Assembly: GCA_015062285.1 (NCBI GenBank)
Contig: SUUY01000005.1
Location: 1 to 64,000, forward strand
Source: Alphaproteobacteria bacterium
Lineage (GTDB): Bacteria > Pseudomonadota > Alphaproteobacteria > RF32 > CAG-239
DNA: 64,000 bases
Reading direction: 5' to 3'
The notes under the pieces were generated by a model. That model was not told the DNA's origin, ran no database searches, and worked only from the letters and a program-made list of their open reading frames with translations. This document shows, piece by piece, positions 26,731 to 35,355 of the stretch (its first letter is position 1; every line of letters starts with the position of its first letter). A program made the position numbers and the translations under genes.

Positions 26731-29119
26731 AAGAATCTCTGAGCTGAGCATTAAACTTAGTCTTTACCGCCTGCTCTACCTTATTCATCAATACTTCAAT
26801 ATCTGTATCACTAAAGGTATTTTCATACGGCTGAAATGTTAATGCCAAAGCCAATGATTTTTTACCTGTCGGCAAATTTTCGCCCTCATACACATCAAAA
26901 ATTCTTACATCACTAATGTGATTCTTATCAGCATTTTTAGCCGCCATAATAACATCTATGGCTCTAACATCTTTATCTACCACAAAAGCCATATCCTTAT
27001 CCAAAGGCTGCAAAGAAGAAAGCTCTAACTTCTTGCGAGCTTTATCTGATCCTGATCTTGGCAACGGAATATTATCCAACATTACCTCAAAAGCAACTAC
27101 TCTCTGCTTAATACCATATTTCTTTAGCACAAGAGGATGAAGCTCCCCAAAATATGCCAAAACATTTTTGCCCAAACGCAAAGCACCGCTTCTGCCCGGG
27201 TGGTAATATTCCGGCGCATCCGTGGTTATCTGTGCATTTTCAAACGGACCATTTGCTGCAGCAATAGCCGCCAAAGCATCTGCCTTTGCATCAAATACGT
27301 CATAACTACGCACTTCACCACTCCAATGTTTCTTAGAAGTCTGTCCTGAACGAATACCGCCGGCAATCATATTCTGTTCTCCAGGTTTTATACCATAAAA
27401 TTCCGGACCAACCTCAAACAAAGATACATTAGCATAACCACGAGCAATATTATTTTTCAGTCCCAAAAGTAAATTCGGTAAAACTGATGGACGCATAATA
27501 TCTAATTCTGAAGTTATCGGATTGCATAGAGCTACTTTTTTCTTATTGGCTAAGAACATTTCCGCCAATTTAGAATCAGTAAAGCTCCAAGTTACTGTTT
27601 CCAACATTCCTCTTGATGACAACTCATGTTTAACCGTTACAACCCTGCGTTGACTTGGCGTCAAAACTTGTTTAGGGAAAGTATCACAAGGCATAGTCTC
27701 TGCCGGAATAGCGTCAAGCCCGATCATACGAACAACTTCTTCTATAAGATCATGCTCGCCTTCAATATCTCCACGCCATGTCGGAGAAACTGCTTTGAGC
27801 TTTTCCCCTTCATCGCTAACTTCAAAACCAAGTTTGCTAAGTATTTCTATAACTTTATCTTTAGAAACATCAATCCCCACAAAACTCTTAATTCTTTCCG
27901 GACGAATATATGCAACTCTCGGCTCACAATCATCACATCCGCAAACAATTTGTTCTGAAGCTTCGCCACCGCAAATTTGCAAAATAAGCTGTGTTGCATA
28001 GTCAGATCCCAAAACATTTGACTTAGGATCAACCCAACGCTCATAACGATAACGAGAATCAGAATCAATTTGAAGTTTTCTGCCTGTTCTGGCAATGCAT
28101 TCCGGAGCAAACAAAGCACATTCTAAAAATACGTTTTGAGTATTTTCATCACAGCCTTTTTCTGCTCCGCCCATAATACCACCCAAACACTGAACACCAT
28201 CATCATCGCAAATGCCGAGTGATTTACAATCCAAAGAATATTCCTTATCTTCTAAAGATACAAATTTTTCTCCTTCACTCGCCATACGTACGCAGATATT
28301 ACCTTTAAGTTTGTCTGCATCAAAAACGTGCAAAGGACGAGCCAAATCATAATTAATGTAATTTGTTATATCAACAAGCGGAGAAATAGATCTTAAACCG
28401 ATTGCCGTAAGACGATCTCTCATCCATTTTGGAGTTTCAGCTCTATTATTCACATTGCGAATATAGCATCCAACATACGTTGGGCAGGCGACAAAATCCT
28501 CAACTTTTACATTTATTGGCGACTTGAAGTTGCTGTTTTGCTTTAAAATATTAAGAGACTTCAATTCTCCGAGACCGGCAGCTGCCAAGTCTCTGGCTAC
28601 ACCTCTAACTCCCAAACATTCAGCTCTGTTTGGTGTAATTGCAATTTCAATTACCGGATCAATATTTAAAACCTCAGCAGCATTTAAACCGATTTTGGTA
28701 TCTGTCGGCAAACTGATAATTCCTGAATGATCCTCACCAATCCCGAGTTCTTGCTCTGAACACATCATTCCAAAGCTCTCAACTCCTCTGATTTTTCCGA
28801 CTTGAATTTTTTCGCCAAATGCAGGTATTAATGTTCCAACCGGAGCCAATATACCAACCATACCCAAAGACACATTAGGAGCACCGCAAACAATTTGCAA
28901 AGTTTCTTTTCCGGTATTAACCTTCAAAACATGCAAATGATCTGAATCCGGATGGTCTTGCAAATCTTCAACTTTTGCTGTAATAAATCCGCTTAAGTTA
29001 CTGGCGGGATTCAAAACTTCTTCAACTTCCAGCCCGATCTTAGTCAGAGTTTCTGCAATTTCATCTACACTTGCCTGTGTATCCAAATGCTCCTTTAGCC
29101 AAGATAATGTAAATTTCAT
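26729..29119 (-). CDS. pheT: Phenylalanyl-tRNA synthetase beta subunit
   Basis: 796 aa, the usual length. The N-terminal tRNA-binding OB domain (KVNTGKETLQIVCGAPNVS) is followed by B3/B4, B5 and the ferredoxin-like anticodon-binding end (DVYEGENLPTGKKSLALALT). It charges tRNA-Phe together with PheS. It overlaps pheS by four bases. Confidence 0.97.
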   Translation of the reverse strand: MKFTLSWLKEHLDTQASVDEIAETLTKIGLEVEEVLNPASNLSGFITAKVEDLQDHPDSDHLHVLKVNTGKETLQIVCGAPNVSLGMVGILAPVGTLIPAFGEKIQVGKIRGVESFGMMCSEQELGIGEDHSGIISLPTDTKIGLNAAEVLNIDPVIEIAITPNRAECLGVRGVARDLAAAGLGELKSLNILKQNSNFKSPINVKVEDFVACPTYVGCYIRNVNNRAETPKWMRDRLTAIGLRSISPLVDITNYINYDLARPLHVFDADKLKGNICVRMASEGEKFVSLEDKEYSLDCKSLGICDDDGVQCLGGIMGGAEKGCDENTQNVFLECALFAPECIARTGRKLQIDSDSRYRYERWVDPKSNVLGSDYATQLILQICGGEASEQIVCGCDDCEPRVAYIRPERIKSFVGIDVSKDKVIEILSKLGFEVSDEGEKLKAVSPTWRGDIEGEHDLIEEVVRMIGLDAIPAETMPCDTFPKQVLTPSQRRVVTVKHELSSRGMLETVTWSFTDSKLAEMFLANKKKVALCNPITSELDIMRPSVLPNLLLGLKNNIARGYANVSLFEVGPEFYGIKPGEQNMIAGGIRSGQTSKKHWSGEVRSYDVFDAKADALAAIAAANGPFENAQITTDAPEYYHPGRSGALRLGKNVLAYFGELHPLVLKKYGIKQRVVAFEVMLDNIPLPRSGSDKARKKLELSSLQPLDKDMAFVVDKDVRAIDVIMAAKNADKNHISDVRIFDVYEGENLPTGKKSLALALTFQPYENTFSDTDIEVLMNKVEQAVKTKFNAQLRDS

Positions 29120-30219
29120 CGTGCAGATCCTCCATTGTTACTCAAACCACCTGTCATTGAAGATTCATCAAGCGGTAAAAATCCATAATGTTTCAGCCAA
29201 CGTACATCTGATTCAAAAAATGTACGCAAATCAGGTATACCATATTTCAGCATAGCCAATCTATCCATACCGATACCAAAAGCAAAACCTTGGTATTCGT
29301 CCGGATCAATTCCGCCTGCACGCAAAACATTAGGATGTACCATACCACAACCCAATATTTCTAACCAATCGGTACCGGCACCGATTTTGAGTTCTGTTTT
29401 ACTCTTTTTGCAACCGATATCCATTTCTGCCGATGGCTCTGTAAAAGGAAAATAAGATGGTCTATAACGCACCGGAAGCTCATCTAATTCAAAAAATGCT
29501 TTTACAAAATCATACAAACAGCCTTTTAGATGTGCCATTGTAATATTTTTATCAATTACCAAACCCTCAACCTGGTGGAACATTGGGGTATGAGTAGCGT
29601 CGTAATCTGAGCGATATGTACGTCCCGGAGCAATAATCCTAATTGGTGGTTGTTTCTTCTCCATCGTTCTAATTTGTACAGAAGAAGTTTGAGTTCTAAC
29701 CACATAGCTATCATCAAAATTATCACTCTCCGGATTTGGAATATAGAAAGTATCTTGCATCTGACGAGCCGGATGATTTGCCGGAGTATTAAGAGCATTA
29801 AAGTTATGGAATTGGTCTTCAATATCAGGCCCTTCTGCCACTTCAAACCCCATTTGTCCAAAAATTGCTACAACTTCTTCATAAATCTTAGAAACAGGAT
29901 GTATTCTTCCTTGATTTTCCGTCCTTATCGGCAGGGTAACATCTATTTTTTCTGAAGCCAATTTAGCATTAAGTTCCGCAACAGAAAGTCCCTCACGTTT
30001 AGCCTCCAATGCTTTTTCAATTTCTGCCTTCAAAATATTCAAGTTTTTGCCCATTTCTTTCTTTTCTTCAACCGAAAGAGCGGCTAATCCTTTCATCAAT
30101 TCGGTTATTGCACCTTTTTTACCCAACACCGAAACTCTAACCTCATCAAGAGATTTCAAATCTTGTGCCTTATTAATGGCATCTAAGGTATGATTCTTCA
30201 AATTATCAATATTTTCCAT
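29116..30219 (-). CDS. pheS: Phenylalanyl-tRNA synthetase alpha subunit
   Basis: 367 aa from ATG at 30219. I prefer this start because GGTGGAAAA precedes it and the following sequence (MENIDNLKNHTL) matches PheS N-termini; an upstream in-frame start at 30267 falls in the leader hairpin. The class II core is present (TPMFHQVEGLVIDK, FGIGMDRLAMLKYGIPDLR). Operon rpmI-rplT-pheS-pheT. Confidence 0.96.
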   Translation of the reverse strand: MENIDNLKNHTLDAINKAQDLKSLDEVRVSVLGKKGAITELMKGLAALSVEEKKEMGKNLNILKAEIEKALEAKREGLSVAELNAKLASEKIDVTLPIRTENQGRIHPVSKIYEEVVAIFGQMGFEVAEGPDIEDQFHNFNALNTPANHPARQMQDTFYIPNPESDNFDDSYVVRTQTSSVQIRTMEKKQPPIRIIAPGRTYRSDYDATHTPMFHQVEGLVIDKNITMAHLKGCLYDFVKAFFELDELPVRYRPSYFPFTEPSAEMDIGCKKSKTELKIGAGTDWLEILGCGMVHPNVLRAGGIDPDEYQGFAFGIGMDRLAMLKYGIPDLRTFFESDVRWLKHYGFLPLDESSMTGGLSNNGGSAR

Positions 30220-30243
30220 TTTTCCACCATAATTTAAAATGTA

Positions 30244-30278
30244 AGAGAGTCTAACCTGATTGCTCAAGCAGACTCTCT
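30244..30278 (-). promoter_or_regulatory. Hairpin in the rplT-pheS gap
   Basis: The arms AGAGAGTCT (30244-30252) and AGACTCTCT (30270-30278) lie between the rplT stop and the pheS start, with no T tract after the stem. It could be a processing site or a weak attenuator. I see no Phe-rich leader peptide. Confidence 0.4.
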
Positions 30279-30302
30279 AACACTAATATTTTTTTTGATA
30301 AA

Positions 30303-30662
30303 TTACTTGCTTAAAGAAGCCTTAACCTGGTCAACCAGTTTTGCGAAGGTTTCGGGCTCTCTAACAGCAATATCAGCCAAGACTTTACGATCAAGCTCAA
30401 TACCTGCTTTGTTGAGCCCGTTCATAAATCGAGAATAGGTCATATCGTGCAAACGAGTAGCAGCATTAATACGCTGAATCCACAAAGCACGGAAATTTCT
30501 TTTCTTGGCTCTTCTATCGCGATAAGCATACTGTAAAGCTTTTTCAACTTTTTCAACAGCAACTCTGAATACGTTTTTATTACGTCCTCTATAACCTTTA
30601 GCCATAGAGAGAACTTTTTTGTGACGTGCGTGAGCAGTAACACCTCTTTTAATACGAGACAT
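30303..30662 (-). CDS. rplT: 50S ribosomal protein L20
   Basis: 119 aa, the family length. A very basic N-terminal helix ([33 protein letters not shown]) is followed by the globular part ([19 protein letters not shown]). It binds 23S rRNA early in assembly and is often the regulator of its own operon. It lies 12 bases after rpmI. Confidence 0.98.
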   Translation of the reverse strand: MSRIKRGVTAHARHKKVLSMAKGYRGRNKNVFRVAVEKVEKALQYAYRDRRAKKRNFRALWIQRINAATRLHDMTYSRFMNGLNKAGIELDRKVLADIAVREPETFAKLVDQVKASLSK

Positions 30663-30674
30663 CTTCTTTTCTCC

Positions 30675-30872
30675 CTACAAATATGGTAAAAATTTCTTAA
30701 CGATTTTAACATCAGCCTCGTTCAACAAAACTGTACCACGAGCCTGTCTCTTCATTTTTGTAGGCTTATTGAAAAGCAAGTGTCTTTTATATGCGGCGTT
30801 TCTTTTCAATTTGCCGGTACCGGTAACGCTAAAGCGTTTTTTTACGGCACTTTTAGTTTTCATTTTAGGCAT
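30675..30872 (-). CDS. rpmI: 50S ribosomal protein L35
   Basis: 65 aa from the ATG at 30872 ([14 protein letters not shown]), the canonical L35 start, with AAAGGG ahead of it. A longer frame to 30887 is not supported. It is basic throughout. infC, which often comes first in this operon, is not present upstream here. Confidence 0.97.
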   Translation of the reverse strand: MPKMKTKSAVKKRFSVTGTGKLKRNAAYKRHLLFNKPTKMKRQARGTVLLNEADVKIVKKFLPYL

Positions 30873-30899
30873 TTTAATCCCTTTCAAAAATTGATTAAT

Positions 30900-30965
30900 T
30901 TGGATTTATCACGAGTCGTCAGGCATGCCAATTAGCCCGATCCACTCGGTTAGGAGTGCCTTATA
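30900..30965 (-). promoter_or_regulatory. Structured leader before rpmI-rplT
   Basis: The untranslated RNA has nested complementarity: CGAGT and ACTCG form an outer stem, CCGA-loop-TCGG an inner one, and GGCATGCC is a palindrome. It is more G+C rich than the surroundings. An L20 or L35 autoregulatory leader is plausible from the general biology of this operon, but I cannot match it to a named element. Confidence 0.35.
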
Positions 30966-31011
30966 CAACCAAAATCTTTCAAATGCAAGCATTTTCTTCA
31001 ACAAAATTGCA

Positions 31012-31043
31012 ATAAAAAAAAGAGAGACTAAGCTCTCTTTTCT
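31012..31043 (-). terminator. Terminator of the orphan membrane gene at 31028
   Basis: The arms AAAGAGAG (31019-31026) and CTCTCTTT (31033-31040) overlap the last codons and stop of the gene, with a T8 run after the stem on the minus strand. Confidence 0.85.
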
Positions 31044-31420
31044 TTGTATTCCGGATAGACACGGGGAACGAGGAACCACATCAGCGGAATCAGAACGATT
31101 CCAAGCGATGCTTGCCACAATGGCAAGAAAAAGAACCCCTGCCCAACTAAGCCTACTGCACTTAGCATGAAGAAGGCTTTCGCCATCCAGCGGCATGGGA
31201 TTGCACTATCGTCATATCCTTTGTCAGACCCCATGCTACACAATGTAGACAAAAGGAATACTGAAAAGAAGATAATTGATGTAGACATCACCCAAGCATC
31301 ACTGACTTCGGTTTTCCATGCTACATAATATCCTAAAAGGATAATTGTGACTATTGCCACAAAATAGCGGATTCCCGCGATTGGACCGTAATCGACCCTT
31401 CTAAATCCCAAATTGTTCAT
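31028..31420 (-). CDS. Orphan four-helix membrane protein
   Basis: 130 aa, not recognised. Four hydrophobic segments are visible (FVAIVTIILLGYYVAW; MSTSIIFFSVFLLSTLC; FFMLSAVGLVGQGFFFL; SLGIVLIPLMWFLVP), with a basic C-terminus. There is no Shine-Dalgarno: the leader is A/T-rich (AAAAAAATATAATT before ATG). A good promoter lies at 31452-31480 and a terminator overlaps its end. The sequence is visibly richer in G and C than its neighbours, suggesting transfer. It shares these traits with the genes at 37733, 56785 and 60478. Confidence 0.7.
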   Translation of the reverse strand: MNNLGFRRVDYGPIAGIRYFVAIVTIILLGYYVAWKTEVSDAWVMSTSIIFFSVFLLSTLCSMGSDKGYDDSAIPCRWMAKAFFMLSAVGLVGQGFFFLPLWQASLGIVLIPLMWFLVPRVYPEYKEKRA

Positions 31421-31451
31421 AATTATATTTTTTTAGTTAGTTAACAACGAT

Positions 31452-31480
31452 ATGATACCACAATTATCACCCTTAGTCAA
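31452..31480 (-). promoter_or_regulatory. Sigma-70 promoter of the orphan gene
   Basis: The minus strand has TTGACT, 17 bases, TATCAT. This is a near-consensus promoter about 32 bases before the start codon. Confidence 0.7.
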
Positions 31481-31511
31481 CCCTGTGTTATCAAAATTTT
31501 GACAAAAAACC

Positions 31512-32222
31512 TTAATAGAAGTTTTTTTCTAATTTTCCAAGCTCAACCAATTTACCGTTTTGCAATGTCACGACCCTATCCATTTGTTGGGCTAATTCCA
31601 TATTATGTGTTGCAATCAAAGCCGAAAGTCCGGTTTCTTTAACAATCGCAATCAGTTCAGCAAAAACTGTTGCCGATGTTTTAGGATCTAGGTTTCCGGT
31701 TGGCTCATCTGCCAACAAAAGCTTCGGGGTATTTGCCAAAGCTCGAGCTATTGCCACTCTTTGCTGTTCACCTCCGGAAAGTTCTGCCGGTCTGTGTTTT
31801 AAACGCTTCGCCAATCCCATTCTTTTCAAGAGCTTAACAGCTCTTTCTTGTGACAATGCAGGATTTGCACCTGCAATAAGCAAGGGCAACATTACATTTT
31901 CTACCGCATCGAAATCAGGCAACAAATTATGATATTGATATACAAATCCCAAATAATCTCTTCGCAAACTCGTTCTCAAAGCATCGCTACTTTTAGAACA
32001 TTTTTGCCCGTTCAAATATATTTCACCTCCGGTTGGTTGGTCCAAAAGCCCTATAATTTGCAACATAGTAGATTTGCCTGAACCCGAAGGGCCAATCAAA
32101 GCCACAACCTCTCCTTTGGTAATTTCCAGATTGACCCCTCGCAAAACATCAAGCTTTTGGTTACCTTGCTTAAAAGAACGAGATATATTTTTCAGCTCCA
32201 AAATAGAAATTTCACTATTCAT
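31512..32222 (-). CDS. lolD: LolD, ATPase of the lipoprotein releasing transporter
   Basis: 236 aa. An ABC ATPase with Walker A GPSGSGKST, signature LSGGEQQRVAIARAL, Walker B LLLADEPTGNLD and a switch His (IATHN). It powers release of outer-membrane lipoproteins from the inner membrane to LolA. It overlaps the end of the permease gene by eight bases. Confidence 0.93.
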   Translation of the reverse strand: MNSEISILELKNISRSFKQGNQKLDVLRGVNLEITKGEVVALIGPSGSGKSTMLQIIGLLDQPTGGEIYLNGQKCSKSSDALRTSLRRDYLGFVYQYHNLLPDFDAVENVMLPLLIAGANPALSQERAVKLLKRMGLAKRLKHRPAELSGGEQQRVAIARALANTPKLLLADEPTGNLDPKTSATVFAELIAIVKETGLSALIATHNMELAQQMDRVVTLQNGKLVELGKLEKNFY

Positions 32223-33465
32223 AACGCAAAGCCTCCACCGGATCCATCTTAGCTGCTCGATAAGCAGGATACAATGTTGCCAAAAACGACAGCAACAAAG
32301 ATATTATAACTACTGTCAAAACTTCCATATTATCAACCTTTGCCGGCAACTTAGATAAGAAATATATTTCTGCTGAAAACAAATCTCTTCCCATTAGATA
32401 TTGCAAGCCTTGACGAATTTCTTCAATATAGTGGCAAAACAACAAACCTAATACCAAACCGATACTTGTTCCTACTATCCCGATAAAAGCTCCGTCCATA
32501 AAGAATATACGCATAATCATTCCTTTGGTTGCACCCATTGTACGCAAAACTGCTACATCTCTGCCTTTATCTTTTACAAGCATAATCAATCCGGTAATAA
32601 TATTAAATGCCGCTACCAAAATAATCAGGGTTAAGATTATAAACATTACGTTTCGCTCAACATCAATAGCATTAAAGAATGCTGCATTTGTCTGTTTCCA
32701 GTCATAGACATATGCTCCACTCCCACTAACACTACGTTCAATACCTTTTCTGACCGGAGCAAGTAATTTTTCATCATCAATTGTCACATCAATATTACTA
32801 ACAGCATTTTTAAGCCCAAAATAAACTTGAGCTGTTTCAAGCGGCATAAATATAAAATTAGAATCATATTCATACATTCCCACTTCAAAAGTACCAATCA
32901 CTTGATAAGATTTCATTCTTGGTACTGTTCCGAATGCTGTAACTTTTCCGTTAGGTGAAATTAATGTTATTTTATCCCCGGGAACAACTCCCATCTTTGT
33001 CGCCAAACGAATTCCTAAAACAACGTTATCGCCGACAAAATCTTGCAAATCTACTTTTTTGAATGCTTCTTTCAAAATCGGTTTTTTTAATATATCTTCT
33101 GCAGATATTCCTCTAACCATTGCCCCTTCGGCAGACTTGCCGGCAGATACCAATAGCTGATTTTCAATCATCGGAATAACCAATGAGACATGCTCAATTT
33201 CAGACAAATCCTTAACTGCTTGTTCATAATTATCAAAAGGATAACCGACCGGAGACATAATGCCGATATGACCATTTATGCCCAAAATTCTACCCAACAA
33301 CTCATGTCGAAAACCATTCATAACCGACATAACAATAATCAAGGTTGCCACACCAAGGGCAATACCGGCAAATGCAAAACCGGTAATCACCGAAATAAAA
33401 CCCTCTTTCCGCTTAGCACGCAAATACCTTTTAGCAACCAAACGTTCAAATTTAGAAAAAAACAT
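32215..33465 (-). CDS. lolC: LolC/LolE family permease
   Basis: 416 aa from the ATG at 33465, preferred because GGTGGAG lies before it; the frame stays open to 33489. One N-terminal helix (FAFAGIALGVATLIIVMSVM), a large periplasmic domain and three C-terminal helices (MFIILTLIILVAAFNIITGL) fit the MacB/LolC fold. As in most alphaproteobacteria a single permease gene is seen, so it probably works as a homodimer with LolD. Confidence 0.92.
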   Translation of the reverse strand: MFFSKFERLVAKRYLRAKRKEGFISVITGFAFAGIALGVATLIIVMSVMNGFRHELLGRILGINGHIGIMSPVGYPFDNYEQAVKDLSEIEHVSLVIPMIENQLLVSAGKSAEGAMVRGISAEDILKKPILKEAFKKVDLQDFVGDNVVLGIRLATKMGVVPGDKITLISPNGKVTAFGTVPRMKSYQVIGTFEVGMYEYDSNFIFMPLETAQVYFGLKNAVSNIDVTIDDEKLLAPVRKGIERSVSGSGAYVYDWKQTNAAFFNAIDVERNVMFIILTLIILVAAFNIITGLIMLVKDKGRDVAVLRTMGATKGMIMRIFFMDGAFIGIVGTSIGLVLGLLFCHYIEEIRQGLQYLMGRDLFSAEIYFLSKLPAKVDNMEVLTVVIISLLLSFLATLYPAYRAAKMDPVEALRYE

Positions 33466-33542
33466 ATTTATATCTCCACCTAGGTACATAATTTATAGTT
33501 TTTTTAATCAGGTTTTACAACAATGAACAATTATTATGTGTA

Positions 33543-33580
33543 TAAAAAAGCCGCAAAATCAATTCTGCGGCTTTTTTTAT
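33543..33580 (-). terminator. Terminator after the FlaF-like gene
   Basis: The arms AAAAAAGCCGCA and TGCGGCTTTTTT have long A and T tracts. Symmetric, so it works in both directions. Confidence 0.88.
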
Positions 33581-33595
33581 TATAAACATTTGCAA

Positions 33596-34264
33596 TTATG
33601 CTGATTTTTGAAAAGTAATCAATCCTTCGGAAATCTGCAAATTAGTATTGATTATGCTGTCAATCAAAGTGTCATTAACATTATCAATATTTCTTCCGAG
33701 TTCCAATGTCTTAGACGAAACATAATCAGCTAACTTAATTAAATTGGATCTTGTTTCTTCCGGCAATTCGGCATTCTTATCTTTTGCTAAAGTTTTAATA
33801 TAAACCCACAACTGCAAATTATTATCCAAAGCACTAACCAATTCTTTAGAATTGTTATTTTCTCGAGCATTAGAAAGATCAAGTGCACACTTCAACAGTG
33901 AAAAAGCTTCTTCTTTAGCCAAATTATTTCTTACAACAGCAAGCAGACCCTCAGAAATTTGCATATTGATATTAGCCAAACAATCAAAATCAGCTTTGCT
34001 CATAGACACACCTTTAGAGAGCGTCATGCGTTCAACAAACTTTGAAAGTTTAAGCAAATTATCTTTAATTTCTTGTGGAAGCAAGTTCTTTGCACTTTTA
34101 AGTGATGTTTCTATCTCTACCCACAACTTCAAATTTTCATCAAGAGTAAGAAGCTTCATTTGCTCGTTATCGCTGGTAGATGCTTTAGAAAGAGCTTGAG
34201 CATATCCAAGCAAAAGCTTAGCTTCTTCTTCGGTGTATTTGATTTGTTCATCGGTAGTATTCAT
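33596..34264 (-). CDS. Tandem FlaF-domain protein
   Basis: 222 aa made of two homologous halves. Residues about 13-112 and 117-220 each carry the FlaF pattern: an L-W pair (NLKLWVEIETSLK; NLQLWVYIKTLAK), a LP-E-x-N-L-L-K-L/A block (LPQEIKDNLLKLSKFV; LPEETRSNLIKLADYV), and an N-x-QISEGL end (INMQISEGLL; TNLQISEGLI). FlaF in Caulobacter promotes flagellin synthesis after transcription, opposing FlbT. Usual FlaF is a single domain of about 110-120 aa, so this is a fused duplication. AAGGAAGAGTAA precedes ATG. It lies just after the sRNA candidate. Confidence 0.75.
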   Translation of the reverse strand: MNTTDEQIKYTEEEAKLLLGYAQALSKASTSDNEQMKLLTLDENLKLWVEIETSLKSAKNLLPQEIKDNLLKLSKFVERMTLSKGVSMSKADFDCLANINMQISEGLLAVVRNNLAKEEAFSLLKCALDLSNARENNNSKELVSALDNNLQLWVYIKTLAKDKNAELPEETRSNLIKLADYVSSKTLELGRNIDNVNDTLIDSIINTNLQISEGLITFQKSA

Positions 34265-34353
34265 TTACTCTTCCTTAATATTAAAAATTAACCCAAAATG
34301 ACTGTAGCAATTATTTTTATTTATTTAAATAGCAAATAAAAAATAATCCACCT

Positions 34354-34462
34354 AAAAAAAGAGCTGTTTTTTAAGATTGGGGAAATAAAAACAGCTCTTG
34401 GGGAAAATATAGCTCTATTCTGGAGCTTTTAATTTAAGAAAAAATTGGGGAGACTTTTTCTT
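34354..34462 (-). ncRNA. Candidate anti-Shine-Dalgarno small RNA
   Basis: About 109 nt on the minus strand. The 5' hairpin (AAGAAAAA / TTTTTCTT) has loop GUCUCCCCAAU. The middle part has UUUUCCCCAAGA near small AGCT stems. The 3' hairpin is a strong intrinsic terminator: GAGCUGUUUUU pairs with AAAAACAGCUC, followed by U7, with exposed 14-nt loop AUUUCCCCAAUCUU (34373-34386). A TATAGT box lies just upstream. Loop 3 is complementary to translation starts of fliF (11 nt), flgF (12 nt), flgG (12 nt) and flgA (10 nt). Read on the plus strand the same DNA would give three GGGGA loops, so the active strand needs proof; the T7 run favours minus. Confidence 0.6.
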
Positions 34463-34465
34463 AAA

Positions 34466-34494
34466 ACTATACACAATAATAAAGGAATCTTCTA
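34466..34494 (-). promoter_or_regulatory. Probable promoter of the sRNA candidate
   Basis: The minus strand has TATAGT (34466-34471) preceded by TG two bases upstream, so an extended -10 is possible. The -35 region (TTAGAA, 18 bases upstream) is weak. A start near 34459-34462 would put the first hairpin at the 5' end. Confidence 0.4.
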
Positions 34495-34571
34495 ACTACT
34501 AACCATCAAAAATCTATTTTGTTATTAATTCCGCAAATATGTTCCTGATTAGCTTATATAAAACTCTTAGC

Positions 34572-35333
34572 TTAGAACGGAGCTACTATATCCAACAACT
34601 GACGTCCATATCGCGGTTGTTGAACATCTGTAATAACACCCTCGCCGCCATAAGAAACTCTAAGCTCGGCAATTTTGCTCGATTCTATGGTGTTGTCAGA
34701 TGTAATATCTGCTCTTCTGATAATACCTCGCACCGTAAGCTGTCTAACTTCATAGCTAACTCTTATTTCTTGCGTTCCTTCAATAACCAAATTTCCGTTC
34801 GGCAACACTTGCGTTACAACCGCAGCCATCGTCATGTCTATTTTTTCTTTACGATCAATCTTTCCATCACCGGATATTTCGCGATTAGAATTGATATCAA
34901 ACATATTATCCTTATCTACGGCATCCGGAAAAATCTTACCCAAATAACTCTCATACCCAAATAACGAACCTATACCCATGGAGTCTTTATTATCATCACG
35001 ATTCTGCTCCATTTCATTTTCCATCAAGGCATTGTCCTTGGCGGATACTTTTACGGTTATAATATCGCCTACTTTAGATGCTCTCTGATCCTTAAAAAAT
35101 CCGCTAGACCCCTTACGCCACAAAGAATTTGGCGCCGAAGTGGCAACTTTATCTGACGGCATTGGCATCGAAACCGGTTCATAAGCTTTTGCCTCCACCG
35201 GATTTACAATCGGACTAAGTGGCGGTTCTTGCCCAATCCGCTGAATGCGAGACCACATTCCGCAACCTGACAAAGATGTCATTAACATCAAAGCAGCCAT
35301 TCCTTTAACCATATTTCTATTTGTATTTAACAT
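34572..35333 (-). CDS. flgH: FlgH, flagellar L-ring lipoprotein
   Basis: 253 aa from ATG at 35333; a TTG six bases further upstream is possible. The signal peptide ends in a lipobox (TSLSGC), so it is an outer-membrane lipoprotein. The FlgH core is clear (KVGDIITVKVSAKDNA and NGNLVIEGTQEIRVSYE). It forms the L ring around the rod. It is the last gene of flgF-flgG-flgA-flgH. Confidence 0.93.
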   Translation of the reverse strand: MLNTNRNMVKGMAALMLMTSLSGCGMWSRIQRIGQEPPLSPIVNPVEAKAYEPVSMPMPSDKVATSAPNSLWRKGSSGFFKDQRASKVGDIITVKVSAKDNALMENEMEQNRDDNKDSMGIGSLFGYESYLGKIFPDAVDKDNMFDINSNREISGDGKIDRKEKIDMTMAAVVTQVLPNGNLVIEGTQEIRVSYEVRQLTVRGIIRRADITSDNTIESSKIAELRVSYGGEGVITDVQQPRYGRQLLDIVAPF

Positions 35334-35337
35334 CGTC

Positions 35338-35355
35338 AATAGCTCCCCAACTATT
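35338..35355 (-). promoter_or_regulatory. flgH ribosome site in a hairpin loop
   Basis: On the mRNA AAUAG and CUAUU form a stem around loop UUGGGGAG, which holds the Shine-Dalgarno of flgH. Eight bases pair with the first loop of the sRNA candidate (CUCCCCAA). Confidence 0.45.

Noticed and set aside
30909..31196. 95-codon frame before rpmI
   Set aside because: It overlaps the orphan gene at 31028 and the structured leader, and has no ribosome site.
34510..34540. Sigma-54 promoter upstream of the sRNA (AGGAACATATTTGC)
   Set aside because: The GG to GC spacing is 9, not 10, and the TGGCAC element is absent; sigma-54 promoters are strict in spacing.
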